A DNA stretch of 64,000 nucleotides from Nocardioides panzhihuensis (GCF_013408335.1 NZ_JACBZR010000001.1:4193501-4257500); one strand, 5' to 3'. Positions 6,756 through 17,409 are shown, numbered from the stretch's first letter. Made by a program: numbers and translations. Notes: generated by a model not told the origin, from the letters alone.

Positions 6756-9700
6756 CTACCCCAGCAGCTTGCGGATCCGCGCGTCAGAGACCTTCTCCGC
6801 GGTGCCGAGCTGCTGGGCCCAGAGCTGGACGCGGTACTCCTCGAGCATCCACCGCACCTGCCGCAGCCTCGGTCCCGGCGGCCGGCCCTCGGGCAGAGCC
6901 GCGACCTGGTGCAGATAGGCGTCCTGGAGGGAGGCGATCCGGTCGTGGGTCGTGCGGTCGGTGCGGAGGTCGGCATCGAGCTTGCGGCGGCGCTCGACGA
7001 TGGCCTTCAGATAGGTCGGATACCGCCTGATCTGCTGCGCACCCGCCTCCGCGACGAAGCCGCGGTGCACCAGGCGGGCAAGCTGGTCCTTCATGTCGGT
7101 CAGGGCGGGGAGCTGGAACATGTCGGCCCGTCCGGAGAGCGCCTTGTCGGTCTCGCGATACGCCTCGAGCGCCCGCATCACGTCGGCGAGGACCGCGCGG
7201 GCGGCCGCGGCCAGGTCGGCCCGCGTCCCAGCGGCGGCCAGCAGCGCGTCGTACGCCTGCGGGGTCCGGGGCAGCGGACGGGCATCGACGATCTGGCGGA
7301 CGACGGCAGCCCGACAGTCCTCGACGAGCTCGGCGGCGCTCGGGTAGGGAGAGCCTGCCAGCGCGAGCTTCTCCATGGTCGAGAGGCTGTCGACGACCTG
7401 CTTGCCGACATCTGGGAGGGCGAGCAGAAGCAGGCGTACGACCCCCAGGCGATGGCGCGCCTCGGCCTCCTCCGCCGTCCCGGCGACCATGAGGCCGACC
7501 GTCGTGCCCTCGTCGACCAGGCACGGGAAGACGGTGACCTCGTGGCCGGCACGCTTCTCGGTGACCGTGGTCTCGATCGTCCCGAAGACCCACGTCGTCT
7601 CGCCGGTGCGGGTGTGACCGGCCGATGCGGCGACCTCGGCGATCGCGGCCTCGAACTCGCCCTCGAGCGGGGCCTTGAGCGCGTCGAGGTCCTTGCCCTT
7701 GGCCGTCTCGCGACCGTCCTCGCCGACGACCCGGTAGGTCGGGCGCAGGTGCTCGGGCACCTTGGCCCAGTCCCAGGCCTCTCGGGGGATGTGCACGCCC
7801 GCGGTCGAGCGCGCCCAGCGCTCCAGCGCGGTCAGCAGCGGCTCCTCCCCCGGTGGGGTCTCCTTCAGGAAGGCACGCGCCTTGTCCGGGGCAGGCACGA
7901 AGCTGACCCGGAGCTGCTTGGGGAGCGACCGGATCAGTGCGGTCACCAGCTCCTCGCGCAACCCGGGCACCAGCCAGGAGAAGTCCTCGGCGCCGACGCG
8001 GTTGAGCGTGGCGACGGGTACGTCGATGGTCAGCCCGTCGTCGGCCGTGCCCGGCTCGAAGTGGTAGCTCAGCGGGAACGTGAGCGGGCCACCTCCCGGG
8101 TTCTGCAGAGCCCACTCGGCCGGGAAGTCGCTCTCGCGCACCTCCCCGGCAGCCTCGTTGGTGAGCATCGACAGCTCGAAGGTGAGCAGGTCCGGCGTCT
8201 CCCGCCGCGCCTGCTTCCACCACTGGTCGAAGTGCGCCCCCGAGACGATGGAGGCCGGAAGCCGGCGGTCGTAGAAGTCGAAGAGCGTGTGCTCGTCGAC
8301 CACGATGTCGCGGCGCCGGGCACGGTGCTCGAGCTCCTCGGCCTCCTCGACGAGCTTCGCGTTGTCACGGAGGAAGCGGTGATTCGTACGCCACTCCCCG
8401 TAGACCAGGGCATGCCTGATGAACAGCTCCCGGCTCAGCTCGGGATCGACCTTGCCGAAGGCGACGGGACGGTCGGCGACCAGCGGCACGCCGTAGAGGG
8501 TCACCTTCTCCCGCGCCATCACCGAGGCGCGCTTCTGGGACCAGTGCGGCTCGGAGTAGGTGCGTTTGACCAGGTCTTTACCGAGCTGCTCGGCCCACTC
8601 CGGCTTGATCGCGGCGTTCTGCCGGGCCCAGAGGCGGGAGGTCTCGACGAGCTCGGCGGACATCACGAACTGGGGGTTCTTCCGGTGCAGGGCCGACCCG
8701 GGGAAGATCGCGAACTTCGCCCCGCGGGCGCCCTCGTACTCCCGTGGCCCCGGCCGCCGCTTCTCCCGTGCTCGCGCGGCCTCGGCCTTCTTGTCCCGTT
8801 CCTCCAGCGCACCGATGTGCGAGAGCAGCCCGGAGAGCAGCGCCTGGTGGATCCCGTCGGCGTCGTACGCAGCGGAGCGCTCCCCGTCGGCGGACTCGGC
8901 GGCCTCGACCGTCTCGACACGCTCGACACGCTCGACCACCGGAGCCTTGCCGAGGTCGATCTTCATCTCCCGGCACACCTGACGCAGCTGCGACTCCAGG
9001 TCCTGCCACTCCCGGACGCGTACGTAGTGCAGGAACTCCCGCTTGCACAGCCGCCGGAACGCGCTCGAGGAGAGCTCGTGCTGCTGCTCCTTCAGATACC
9101 GCCACAGGTTGAGCCAGGTGAGGAAGTCGGAGGTCTCGTCCTTGAACCGCGCGTGCAGCTGGTCGGCCTGGGCCTGCTCCTTGGGGTGATCCTGCCCGGG
9201 CCGCTCGCGCGGGTCCTGGAGCGAGAGGGCGGACGCGACCACGATGACGTCGCGTACGCAGCCGAGCCGCTCGCCCTCGAGCACCATCCGCGCCAGCCGC
9301 GGGTCGATCGGCAGCCTGGCCAGCCGCCGGCCCAGCTTCGTCAGCCGTTCCCCGTGCATCGCGCCGAGCTCCTCGAGAAGCTGTACGCCGGCGGTGATGT
9401 TGCGCCGGTCCGGCGCCTCCACGAAGGGGAACCGGGCGATGTCCCCCAGCCCGAGGGAGGCCATCTGCAAGATGACGGAGGCCAGGTTCGTACGCAGGAT
9501 CTCCGGGTCGGTGAACTCCGGCCGTCCCTCGAAGTCCTCCTTGGAGTAGAGCCGGATCGCGATGCCCGCCTGGACCCGCCCCGTACGTCCAGAGCGCTGG
9601 TTGGCCGAGGCCTGGGAGATCGGCTCGATGGGCAGCCGCTGCACCTTGGTGCGTGCGGAGTAGCGGGAGACGCGGGCGACACCGGTGTCGACGACGTACT

Positions 9701-10667
9701 TGATCCCGGGGACCGTCAGCGAGGTCTCGGCGACGTTGGTCGCCAGCACGATCCGGCGGCCGGTGTGGGACGAGAAGACGCGGTGCTGATCGGCGGCCGA
9801 CAGCCGGGAGAACAGCGGGACGATCTCGACCAGCCCCGCGCCGGAGCGCCCCTTGTTCAGCCCGAGCGCGTCCGAGAGCGCGTCGGCGGCATCGCGGATC
9901 TCCCGCTCGCCCGGCAGGAAGACGAGCACGTCGCCGGGTCCCTCGGCGGAGAGCTCCTTGACCGCGTCGACGATCGCCTCGGTCTGGTCGCGGACGACGA
10001 CCTCGCCCTCCTCGTCTTCCTCGGAGAACTCCATCAGCGGTCGGTAGCGGACCTCGACAGGGTAGGTGCGGCCGGAGACCTCGATGATCGGCGCCGGCTC
10101 GCCCGAAGCTTCGGCGAAGTGGGCGGCGAACCGCTCCGGGTCGATCGTCGCGGAGGTGATGATCAGCTTCAGGTCGGGTCGCCGCGGCAGCAGCCGGCGC
10201 AGATAGCCCAGCAGGAAGTCGATGTTCAGCGATCGCTCGTGGGCCTCGTCGATGATGATCGTGTCGTAGCGACGCAGGTCGCGGTCGCGCTGCAGCTCGG
10301 CGAGCAGGATGCCGTCGGTCATCAGCTTGATCCGAGAGGCCGCCGACGACTTGTCCATGAACCGCACCTGGTAGCCCACGAGATCCCCGAGCTCGGTGCC
10401 GAGCTCCGAGGCGATCCGCTCCGCCACCGATCGTGCCGCGATCCGGCGCGGCTGGGTGTGCCCGATCAGTCCGGCAGATCCGCGCCCGAGCTCCAGGCAG
10501 ATCTTGGGCAGCTGCGTCGTCTTTCCCGACCCGGTCTCGCCGGCGACGATCACGACCTGGTGGTCACGGATGGCCGCGGCGATGTCCTCGCGGCGCTGGG
10601 TGACCGGGAGCTCGGCTGGGTAGGTGATCGCGACGGAGGGGGCGGCGGTCTGGTCGGCATCGGACAT
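6756..10667 (-). CDS. hrpA: ATP-dependent RNA helicase HrpA
   Basis: A DEAH-box (SF2) RNA helicase of 1303 residues, practically the length of E. coli HrpA (1300). Domain order: RecA-like domain 1 with Walker A GETGSGKTT, TQPRRIAA, DEAHERS and TSATID; RecA-like domain 2 with the motif VI stretch NQRSGRTGR; the helicase-associated HA2/OB region; and the long HrpA-specific C-terminal domain (DUF3418 type) ending in WAQQLG. Related helicases act in mRNA processing and ribosome rescue. The ATG at 10667 (MSDADQT) was chosen; an in-frame ATG at 10679 with GGGGGAG directly before it is an alternative, and neither has ideal Shine-Dalgarno spacing. Transcribed alone on the minus strand. Confidence 0.95.
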   Translation of the reverse strand: MSDADQTAAPSVAITYPAELPVTQRREDIAAAIRDHQVVIVAGETGSGKTTQLPKICLELGRGSAGLIGHTQPRRIAARSVAERIASELGTELGDLVGYQVRFMDKSSAASRIKLMTDGILLAELQRDRDLRRYDTIIIDEAHERSLNIDFLLGYLRRLLPRRPDLKLIITSATIDPERFAAHFAEASGEPAPIIEVSGRTYPVEVRYRPLMEFSEEDEEGEVVVRDQTEAIVDAVKELSAEGPGDVLVFLPGEREIRDAADALSDALGLNKGRSGAGLVEIVPLFSRLSAADQHRVFSSHTGRRIVLATNVAETSLTVPGIKYVVDTGVARVSRYSARTKVQRLPIEPISQASANQRSGRTGRVQAGIAIRLYSKEDFEGRPEFTDPEILRTNLASVILQMASLGLGDIARFPFVEAPDRRNITAGVQLLEELGAMHGERLTKLGRRLARLPIDPRLARMVLEGERLGCVRDVIVVASALSLQDPRERPGQDHPKEQAQADQLHARFKDETSDFLTWLNLWRYLKEQQHELSSSAFRRLCKREFLHYVRVREWQDLESQLRQVCREMKIDLGKAPVVERVERVETVEAAESADGERSAAYDADGIHQALLSGLLSHIGALEERDKKAEAARAREKRRPGPREYEGARGAKFAIFPGSALHRKNPQFVMSAELVETSRLWARQNAAIKPEWAEQLGKDLVKRTYSEPHWSQKRASVMAREKVTLYGVPLVADRPVAFGKVDPELSRELFIRHALVYGEWRTNHRFLRDNAKLVEEAEELEHRARRRDIVVDEHTLFDFYDRRLPASIVSGAHFDQWWKQARRETPDLLTFELSMLTNEAAGEVRESDFPAEWALQNPGGGPLTFPLSYHFEPGTADDGLTIDVPVATLNRVGAEDFSWLVPGLREELVTALIRSLPKQLRVSFVPAPDKARAFLKETPPGEEPLLTALERWARSTAGVHIPREAWDWAKVPEHLRPTYRVVGEDGRETAKGKDLDALKAPLEGEFEAAIAEVAASAGHTRTGETTWVFGTIETTVTEKRAGHEVTVFPCLVDEGTTVGLMVAGTAEEAEARHRLGVVRLLLLALPDVGKQVVDSLSTMEKLALAGSPYPSAAELVEDCRAAVVRQIVDARPLPRTPQAYDALLAAAGTRADLAAAARAVLADVMRALEAYRETDKALSGRADMFQLPALTDMKDQLARLVHRGFVAEAGAQQIRRYPTYLKAIVERRRKLDADLRTDRTTHDRIASLQDAYLHQVAALPEGRPPGPRLRQVRWMLEEYRVQLWAQQLGTAEKVSDARIRKLLG

Positions 10668-10796
10668 GAGGTCACCCATTCTCCCCCGGCGTACCCCTCG
10701 ACCGCACATCGGTTTCTCCTGTGCCGCAGGCCGGGTTCCGTGACTCATGGTGGCGGAGGAGGCTGGGTACTCCCGTTCACGAAGGAGTTGGCCTCC

Positions 10797-11801
10797 ATGA
10801 CCGAGACCCCCACCGACCAGATCTTCCCCGACACCCCCGCCCGACCCCCGTTCGATCCGGAGCTCGTGCCGGTCCTCGAGGCGGCACGGCAGGACGTGTC
10901 GACCTTCTCTGCCGAGAACCTCGCGCTGATACGTCAGCTCAGCGCCGAGGGCCTGCCCGGCGTGGAGCCGGTGGACCTGACCGTGGGTGGTGCGATCAGG
11001 GTCGAGGAGCGTCAGGTCCCCGGCCCCGAGGGCGCACCCGACGTCACCGTGCTGATCCTGAGCCCAGCCGTCGACGGGCCGCCGCGGCCGGCGATCTACC
11101 ACGCCCACGGCGGCGGAATGGTGATCGGCAACCGCCGGCTCGGCGTGGAGACCTTCCTCCCGTACGTCGCCGACGGCCACGCCGTCGTCGTGTCGGTGGA
11201 GTACCGCCTCGCCCCGGAGCATCCCGACCCCGCACCCGTGGAGGACTGCTACGCCGGCCTGGTCTGGACCGCCAAGAACGCGGCTGATCTCGGCGTCGAC
11301 CCCGAGCGCATCATGATCGCGGGGACGAGCGCCGGTGGTGGTCTCGCCGCCGGCACGGCGCTGCTCGCCCGTGACCGGGCCTTCCCGAGGCTGAGCCATC
11401 AGATCCTCATCTGCCCGATGCTCGACGACCGGTTCGAGACCCACAGCAGCCGGATGCTCGACGACGAGGGTCTCTGGGATCGCAACGCCAACCTCTTCGG
11501 CTGGACGGCCCTGCTCGGCGACCGTCGCGGCGGTCCCGACGTCTCCCCGTACGCAGCACCCGCACGCGCTGAGGACCTCACCGGTCTTCCCCGCACCTAC
11601 CTCGACACCGGCTCCGCGGAGACGTTCCGCGACGAGACACTGACCTACGCCCGGCGGCTCTCGGAGGCCGGCGTGAGCGTCGACCTCCACATGTGGGGTG
11701 GCGGCTTCCACGGGTTCGACATGATGGCCGGGAACGCTGCCGTCTCCCGTGCCTCGCTCGCGACCCGTGACGAGTTCTTCCGGCGGGCGCTCGAAGGCTG
11801 A
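10797..11801 (+). CDS. Alpha/beta hydrolase, HSL-type esterase
   Basis: A 334-residue cytosolic esterase of the hormone-sensitive-lipase group. It has the oxyanion-hole motif HAHGGGMVIG, the nucleophile elbow GTSAGG (serine), a DTGSAE acid region and the catalytic histidine in GGFHGFD. VEYRLAPEHPDPAPVEDC is the usual family segment after the oxyanion loop. AAGGAG at 10782-10787 supports the ATG at 10797. It diverges from hrpA across about 130 bp. Natural substrate unknown; short-chain esters are typical for the family. Confidence 0.88.
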   Translation: MTETPTDQIFPDTPARPPFDPELVPVLEAARQDVSTFSAENLALIRQLSAEGLPGVEPVDLTVGGAIRVEERQVPGPEGAPDVTVLILSPAVDGPPRPAIYHAHGGGMVIGNRRLGVETFLPYVADGHAVVVSVEYRLAPEHPDPAPVEDCYAGLVWTAKNAADLGVDPERIMIAGTSAGGGLAAGTALLARDRAFPRLSHQILICPMLDDRFETHSSRMLDDEGLWDRNANLFGWTALLGDRRGGPDVSPYAAPARAEDLTGLPRTYLDTGSAETFRDETLTYARRLSEAGVSVDLHMWGGGFHGFDMMAGNAAVSRASLATRDEFFRRALEG

Positions 11802-11863
11802 TCCGCGGCCGTGTCGCCTCCGCGCTAGGCGAGTCTTGGTCCGGCCACCTAGATTATGTCCCC

Positions 11864-12055
11864 ATGACCGGGGAGCCGAGCGAGATCGATGTCCAGGATG
11901 CGCTGCGTGTGCTCCGCGGAGAGGACGAGGCCCTGAACGAGCGGTCGGTACAGACCGTTGTCGACCTCCATCGATTGCGCGACGCGCTGACCCGTTTCGG
12001 CGAAGAGGAGCCCTCCGGCGACACCAGACCGGCGCGGGACAGGCTCCGATTCTGA
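11864..12055 (+). CDS. Small hypothetical protein (63 aa)
   Basis: A short, charged reading frame between the esterase and citrate synthase genes. It is rich in Asp, Glu and Arg and contains QDALRVLRGEDEALNERSVQTV-like helical sequence, with no recognised domain. The start is supported only by TAGATT at 11850-11855, 8 nt upstream of the ATG, resembling a leaderless -10. Codon composition looks coding, but the ORF is short enough that it could be chance. Confidence 0.4.
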   Translation: MTGEPSEIDVQDALRVLRGEDEALNERSVQTVVDLHRLRDALTRFGEEEPSGDTRPARDRLRF

Positions 12056-12124
12056 GCCGAAATCGGCCAATGGGTGGGACGCCGAGTTACGTAGGGGATT
12101 TCAAGAGGGTTACCGTTGCTGATC

Positions 12125-13429
<1,305 letters not shown>

Positions 13430-13442
13430 GCGCTTAGCCAGG

Positions 13443-13499
13443 CTCGAGTCGGCGCAAACGGACCGGAGCGAAGCGAGGACCGTATTGCGCCGACTCGAG
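13443..13499 (+). terminator. 15-bp perfect stem-loop after citrate synthase
   Basis: CTCGAGTCGGCGCAA (13443-13457) is perfectly complementary to 13485-13499; the 27-nt loop itself can pair partially (GGACC/GGTCC-like). It begins 14 nt after the gltA stop and ends about 20 nt before the HAD gene, making read-through into that gene limited. Confidence 0.7.
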
Positions 13500-13519
13500 A
13501 CGAGCAGCGCGGGAGCAAT

Positions 13520-14125
13520 ATGCAGGTAGATGCAGTCGTCTGGGACTTCGGCAACGTCCTCATCCGCTGGGACCCGCTTCCAGCGATCGCGGCCGGGGTC
13601 GGTGACGCCGACGCCCGCGCATTCCTCGGGTCCTACGACTTCGGGTCGTGGAACTACGCCCAGGACGCCGGCCGCACCTGGGCCCAGGCGCTCACCGTGC
13701 TCGAGACGGAGGCGCCCGAGTGGCTCGCGGCCGGGGCGGCGTACGTCGACAACTTCCCGCTCGCGCTCCTCGGCCCGGTCCCCGGGACCCATGAGCTGGT
13801 CCGCGAGCTCGCCGCCGCCGGCGTCCCACAGGTCGGCCTGACCAACTGGTCGGCCGAGCTCTATCCGCATGCTCCCGCGACGTACGACGTGATCGAGCTG
13901 TTCCGCGACGTCGTCGTCTCCGGGCAGGAGAGGCTGGCCAAGCCCGACCCGGCGATCTACCGGCTCGTCGCCGAGCGCGCCGGGATCCCGCTGGAGCGGC
14001 TGGCCTTCATCGACGACAGTGTCGCCAACGTGGCCGCCGCCGCGGCGGCGGGCATGCAGGCGTTCCAGTTCACCGGGGCCGAGCAGCTCCGCCGGGACCT
14101 GGTCTCGCTCGGCCTCCCGCTCTAG
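13520..14125 (+). CDS. HAD-superfamily hydrolase (YihX-like subfamily)
   Basis: A 201-residue cytosolic phosphatase-type HAD protein. Motif I is WDFGNVLIRWD (nucleophile aspartate; the second motif-I acid is replaced as in the YihX group), motif II is LTNWSAEL, motif III is RLAKPDPAIY with the lysine, and motif IV is FIDDSVANV with two metal-binding aspartates. The alpha-helical cap is inserted after motif I, subfamily I. GGGAG at 13510-13514 supports the ATG. Sugar phosphates are common substrates of relatives, but the substrate here is not deducible. Confidence 0.85.
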   Translation: MQVDAVVWDFGNVLIRWDPLPAIAAGVGDADARAFLGSYDFGSWNYAQDAGRTWAQALTVLETEAPEWLAAGAAYVDNFPLALLGPVPGTHELVRELAAAGVPQVGLTNWSAELYPHAPATYDVIELFRDVVVSGQERLAKPDPAIYRLVAERAGIPLERLAFIDDSVANVAAAAAAGMQAFQFTGAEQLRRDLVSLGLPL

Positions 14126-14134
14126 AAGCCTGTC

Positions 14135-15373
14135 CTAGACGGTCTGCTCGGGCGCGCGCTCGAGGCGGCGTACGCCTGCGAATGACATCGACAGCAGGGC
14201 GCTCCCGGAGATCACCGCGGCGACCACGAGGAGCCAGGTGTCGAAGCCCACCACTACGGCGACCGGTCCGACGAGCGCCAGACCGAGTGGACGGGCGACG
14301 AACGAGCCCACGATGTCGAACGAGTAGACCCGGGAGAGCTTCTCCTCGGGGATCTCCTGCTGGATCGCGATCTGCCAGAAGATGTCGAAGACCTGCAGGC
14401 CGAACCCGTGCAGGAACGCCCCGAGAAGGATCGGCCAGAGCGTGTCCGAGACGGCCATCGCGACCGGAAAGAGGCCGGTCATCGCAAGGAAGATCACTCC
14501 CACGGAGAGCAGCCGGCGCGGCCGGAACCTCAGGCAGAACAGACCGCCGACGATGAAGCCGGCCATCAGCGCGGCCAGCGCGAAGCCCCACGACGCCCGG
14601 CCGATCCCCTCCCCCACGACGATCGGACCGAGCACGCTGTGCGCACCCGACCAGAACAGGTGGTAGAGCAGGGCCTGCAGGATCAGGAACCACAGCCACG
14701 AGTGCCGCATCACCTCGCGGAAGCCCTCGGCGAGGTCGCTGAGCATCGACGCCTTGTGGGCCGGGCGTTCATGGGGCACGCGCATACCGCCGTAGGCGAC
14801 GGCCGCGACGACGAAGGTCAGCGCGTCGACCGCGATCGCCCAGCCGGAACCGACCACCGCGACGAGCACACCACCAAGGGCGTAGCCGACAGTCGCGGCG
14901 GTGGTCTGGAGCAGCGACCGGAGCGAGACGGCAGCACCGAGCTCGTCGGCCGGTACGACGACCTTGGTCATCGCCATCGCCGAGGGCTGGTTGAGCGCGG
15001 CGACGACACCGGCGAGGCCTCCCATCACCGCGATCGAGGGGATCGTGGCGACGCCGAGGATCACCGTCGCCGCCAGCGATCCGATCACGACGGCGCTGAT
15101 CGCCGCGGTGCCCTCCATCATCACCTTGCGCGAGACCCGGTCACCGAGCACACCACCGACCAGCGTGGTCACCACCTGGCAGGTCGCGAAGATGGCCTCC
15201 ACGATGCCCAGCTGGGTGACGGTCCCGCCGAGGTCGAGCACCGCGAACGCGAGCGCGATCGGGGTTACCGCGTTGCCCAGCGACGAGGACGCCGTGCCGG
15301 TCACGAGCCGGCGGAAGTTGCGATGCCTCAGCGGCGAGCGACGCTTGGTCGCTGGTTCGGTCGTGGCGGTCAT
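14135..15373 (-). CDS. MFS transporter
   Basis: A 412-residue inner-membrane protein with about 12 hydrophobic segments arranged in two halves. The loop between segments 2 and 3 reads GGVLGDRVSRKVMM, the MFS family signature, and the sequence resembles the EntS/multidrug exporter group (MFS_3). The first 20 residues are basic and cytosolic. It diverges from a MarR regulator 69 bp away; the shared gap contains paired TTCGC palindromes, so the exporter is probably controlled by that regulator. Substrate unknown; a toxic compound or siderophore is a fair guess only. Confidence 0.85.
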   Translation of the reverse strand: MTATTEPATKRRSPLRHRNFRRLVTGTASSSLGNAVTPIALAFAVLDLGGTVTQLGIVEAIFATCQVVTTLVGGVLGDRVSRKVMMEGTAAISAVVIGSLAATVILGVATIPSIAVMGGLAGVVAALNQPSAMAMTKVVVPADELGAAVSLRSLLQTTAATVGYALGGVLVAVVGSGWAIAVDALTFVVAAVAYGGMRVPHERPAHKASMLSDLAEGFREVMRHSWLWFLILQALLYHLFWSGAHSVLGPIVVGEGIGRASWGFALAALMAGFIVGGLFCLRFRPRRLLSVGVIFLAMTGLFPVAMAVSDTLWPILLGAFLHGFGLQVFDIFWQIAIQQEIPEEKLSRVYSFDIVGSFVARPLGLALVGPVAVVVGFDTWLLVVAAVISGSALLSMSFAGVRRLERAPEQTV

Positions 15374-15385
15374 GCTCCAAGGTAC

Positions 15386-15412
15386 TTCGCTGACGAACTA
15401 TTCGCCAGCGAA
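15386..15412. promoter_or_regulatory. Probable MarR operator between the MFS and marR genes
   Basis: Two 12-bp palindromic sites 15 bp apart: TTCGCTGACGAA (15386-15397) and the perfect TTCGCCAGCGAA (15401-15412), with a further half-site GGCGAA at 15422-15427. The array lies between the two divergent starts and overlaps where the -35 of the marR promoter would be, which suits repression of both genes and release by a ligand. Confidence 0.6.
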
Positions 15413-15430
15413 TTATCAGGTGGCGAAGGG

Positions 15431-15442
15431 TAGGCTCGGGCC
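15431..15442 (+). promoter_or_regulatory. Leaderless-type -10 (TAGGCT) of marR gene
   Basis: TAGGCT at 15431-15436 is followed by 6 nt and the ATG at 15443; no Shine-Dalgarno sequence is present. It lies just downstream of the palindromic operator. Confidence 0.5.
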
Positions 15443-15982
15443 ATGTCCGAGACGCAACCCGCAGAGACCGTCGCCGATGACCTCGCCGATGACGGGGCCG
15501 ACCGCCACGTGGCCCGCTGGCGCGACCACTGGCTCGACATCGACTTCGACGACGAGGTCGAGGCGATCACGGTGCGGATCGGGACCATCGCGAAGTTCTT
15601 CAACGACGCTCGAGCAGCCGCGGCGAGCGAGGTCGGGCTCGCCGACTTCGAGTACAAGACGCTCCACATGCTGATGATCAGAGACACCCCCGGCCACGCC
15701 TCGCCCACCGCCCTCGCGAAGGACCTCGACATCAGTCCGGCCGGGATGACGGGACGACTCGACAGCATGGAGAAGGCCGGATGGCTGCGGCGTACGGCGT
15801 CGGTCGAGGATCGCCGCAAGATCAGCGTCGAGGCGACCAAGGCCGGCATCGAGATCTGGCGCCGGGCGATGGACCTGCGCGGTGAGGCCGAGACCAGGCT
15901 GCTGGAGGCCTTGAGCCCGAAGCGGCGTACGGACCTGGCGGATCTGCTCAAGCAGGTGACCCTGCGGATCGAGGACCACTAG
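15443..15982 (+). CDS. MarR-family transcriptional regulator
   Basis: A 179-residue DNA-binding repressor-type protein. The first ~35 residues are an acidic extension; then comes the winged helix-turn-helix: FEYKTLHMLM, LAKDLDISPAGMTGRLDSME (recognition helix) and the wing with SVEDRRKISVEAT, the DRR motif typical of MarR proteins. The C-terminal helix mediates dimerisation. It diverges from an MFS exporter with a twin-palindrome site between them, a common drug- or metabolite-sensing arrangement. The inducer cannot be predicted. Confidence 0.9.
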   Translation: MSETQPAETVADDLADDGADRHVARWRDHWLDIDFDDEVEAITVRIGTIAKFFNDARAAAASEVGLADFEYKTLHMLMIRDTPGHASPTALAKDLDISPAGMTGRLDSMEKAGWLRRTASVEDRRKISVEATKAGIEIWRRAMDLRGEAETRLLEALSPKRRTDLADLLKQVTLRIEDH

Positions 15983-16031
15983 TCGGATCCCTGAGAGGAG
16001 TCGTTCTTCTCTTCGGCACCGCATAGCCCCG

Positions 16032-16071
16032 TCTCAGCCGGCTCACAGGGACGCTGGTCAGACTCGATCAC
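16032..16071 (+). promoter_or_regulatory. htrA promoter region with direct repeats and CAGACT -10
   Basis: CAGACT at 16059-16064 lies 7 nt before the htrA ATG, like several other genes here. Upstream, CTCAG (16033-16037) and CACAG (16044-16048) form an 11-bp-spaced direct repeat of the kind bound by OmpR-type response regulators; mycobacterial pepD/htrA genes are controlled by MprA through such CTCAG-like repeats. The match is suggestive only. Confidence 0.35.
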
Positions 16072-17409
16072 ATGACCGACATCCCTTCTCAGCAGCCGAG
16101 TGGGACCCCGCCTCAGTGGACTCCCCCGGCTCCCGCCGGAACCGCCCAGCCGTCCGCCCAGTCGTCCGCCCAGTCGTCTCCCCAGCCTCCCGCCGGCCCG
16201 TACGCACCCCCGCCGGCCCAGACCGCGACCATGCCGTCCGTGCCCGGCTCGCCCGGCACACCGTGGACGCCCGGCCCACCCGTCAAGAAGCGCGGGGCCG
16301 GCCGAGCCGGTCTCGTCGCCGCGGTCCTCGCCGGGGCGCTGGTCGCCGGTGGCACTGCCGGCGTCGGCGGTGCGGCGATCTACGACGCCCTCGCCGGTGA
16401 CGGCATCGGCGGCGGGGCGAACACCCCGGCCACCTCGCAGGTCGTCGACGCGAAGATCCCCGAGGGCAGCATCGAGAAGGTCTCGGCCAAGGTGCTCCCC
16501 TCCGTGGTGAAGATCGAGGTCACCTCCCAGCAGGGCTCCGGCTCCGGCTCCGGGGTCGTCATCTCCTCCGACGGCACGATCCTGACCAACAACCACGTGG
16601 TCGAGCTGGCCGCCGACGGCGGCACCGTGACGGTCGACTTCAACGACGGTACGTCGGCCTCCGCCGAGGTCCTCGGCACCGACCCGCTCACCGACACCGC
16701 CGTGATCAAGGCCGAGGGCGTCTCCGGCTTGACGCCGATCACGATCGGCAAGTCCGACAACCTCACCGTCGGACAGAGCGTCGTGGCGATCGGCTCCCCC
16801 TTCGGTCTCGACTCCACGGTGACCACCGGCATCGTGAGCGCGCTCGACCGTCCAGTCAACGTCGGCGTCGACCAGAGCGGGGCGGCGACCGTCTACCCCG
16901 CGGTGCAGACCGACGCGGCGATCAACCCGGGCAACTCCGGTGGGGCGCTCGTCGACCTCAACGGAAACCTCGTCGGCATCAACGCCTCGATCCGCTCCAC
17001 CTCGGGTGGAGGCGGCCAGGACGCGGGCTCGATCGGTATCGGGTTCGCCATCCCGATCGACGAGATCCGTCCGATCGTCGAGCAGCTCGAGAAGGGCGAG
17101 CAGGCCACCCACGCTCAGTTCGGCATCTCGGTCTCTGACGCCCCCGCGGCTCAGAGCGGCCAGACCTCGGTCACCGGGGCGCAGGTCCAGGAGGTCGGCG
17201 AGGGCAGCACCGCCGAGAAGGCGGGCCTCGAGAAGGGCGACGTCATCACGAAGGTCGACGACCACATCATCACCGGGTCGGACTCGCTCGTGGCGACCGT
17301 CCGCTCCTACCGCCCGGACGACGAGGTCGAGGTGACCTGGGTCCGCAACGGCGAGGAGCAGACCGCGAAGGTCACGCTGGACTCCGACGCATCTTCCGGG
17401 ACCTCCTGA
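16072..17409 (+). CDS. HtrA/DegP-like membrane-anchored serine protease with PDZ domain
   Basis: Envelope-stress protease of 445 residues. Residues 1-70 are Pro/Ser/Gln-rich and cytosolic; a single hydrophobic segment (about 75-100, Gly/Ala/Val-rich) anchors the protein; the trypsin-like domain lies outside the membrane with catalytic His in ILTNNHVVE, Asp in DPLTDTAVIK and Ser in NPGNSGGAL; a C-terminal PDZ domain (AEKAGLEKGDVITKVDD) follows. Relatives degrade or refold damaged secreted proteins. A leaderless-type CAGACT and possible response-regulator repeats precede it, and two stem-loops follow. Confidence 0.93.
   Translation: MTDIPSQQPSGTPPQWTPPAPAGTAQPSAQSSAQSSPQPPAGPYAPPPAQTATMPSVPGSPGTPWTPGPPVKKRGAGRAGLVAAVLAGALVAGGTAGVGGAAIYDALAGDGIGGGANTPATSQVVDAKIPEGSIEKVSAKVLPSVVKIEVTSQQGSGSGSGVVISSDGTILTNNHVVELAADGGTVTVDFNDGTSASAEVLGTDPLTDTAVIKAEGVSGLTPITIGKSDNLTVGQSVVAIGSPFGLDSTVTTGIVSALDRPVNVGVDQSGAATVYPAVQTDAAINPGNSGGALVDLNGNLVGINASIRSTSGGGGQDAGSIGIGFAIPIDEIRPIVEQLEKGEQATHAQFGISVSDAPAAQSGQTSVTGAQVQEVGEGSTAEKAGLEKGDVITKVDDHIITGSDSLVATVRSYRPDDEVEVTWVRNGEEQTAKVTLDSDASSGTS

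Noticed and set aside
10668..11711. Extension of the hrpA frame upstream of 10667
   Set aside because: Runs antisense through the esterase gene; the HrpA family N-terminus begins near 10667.
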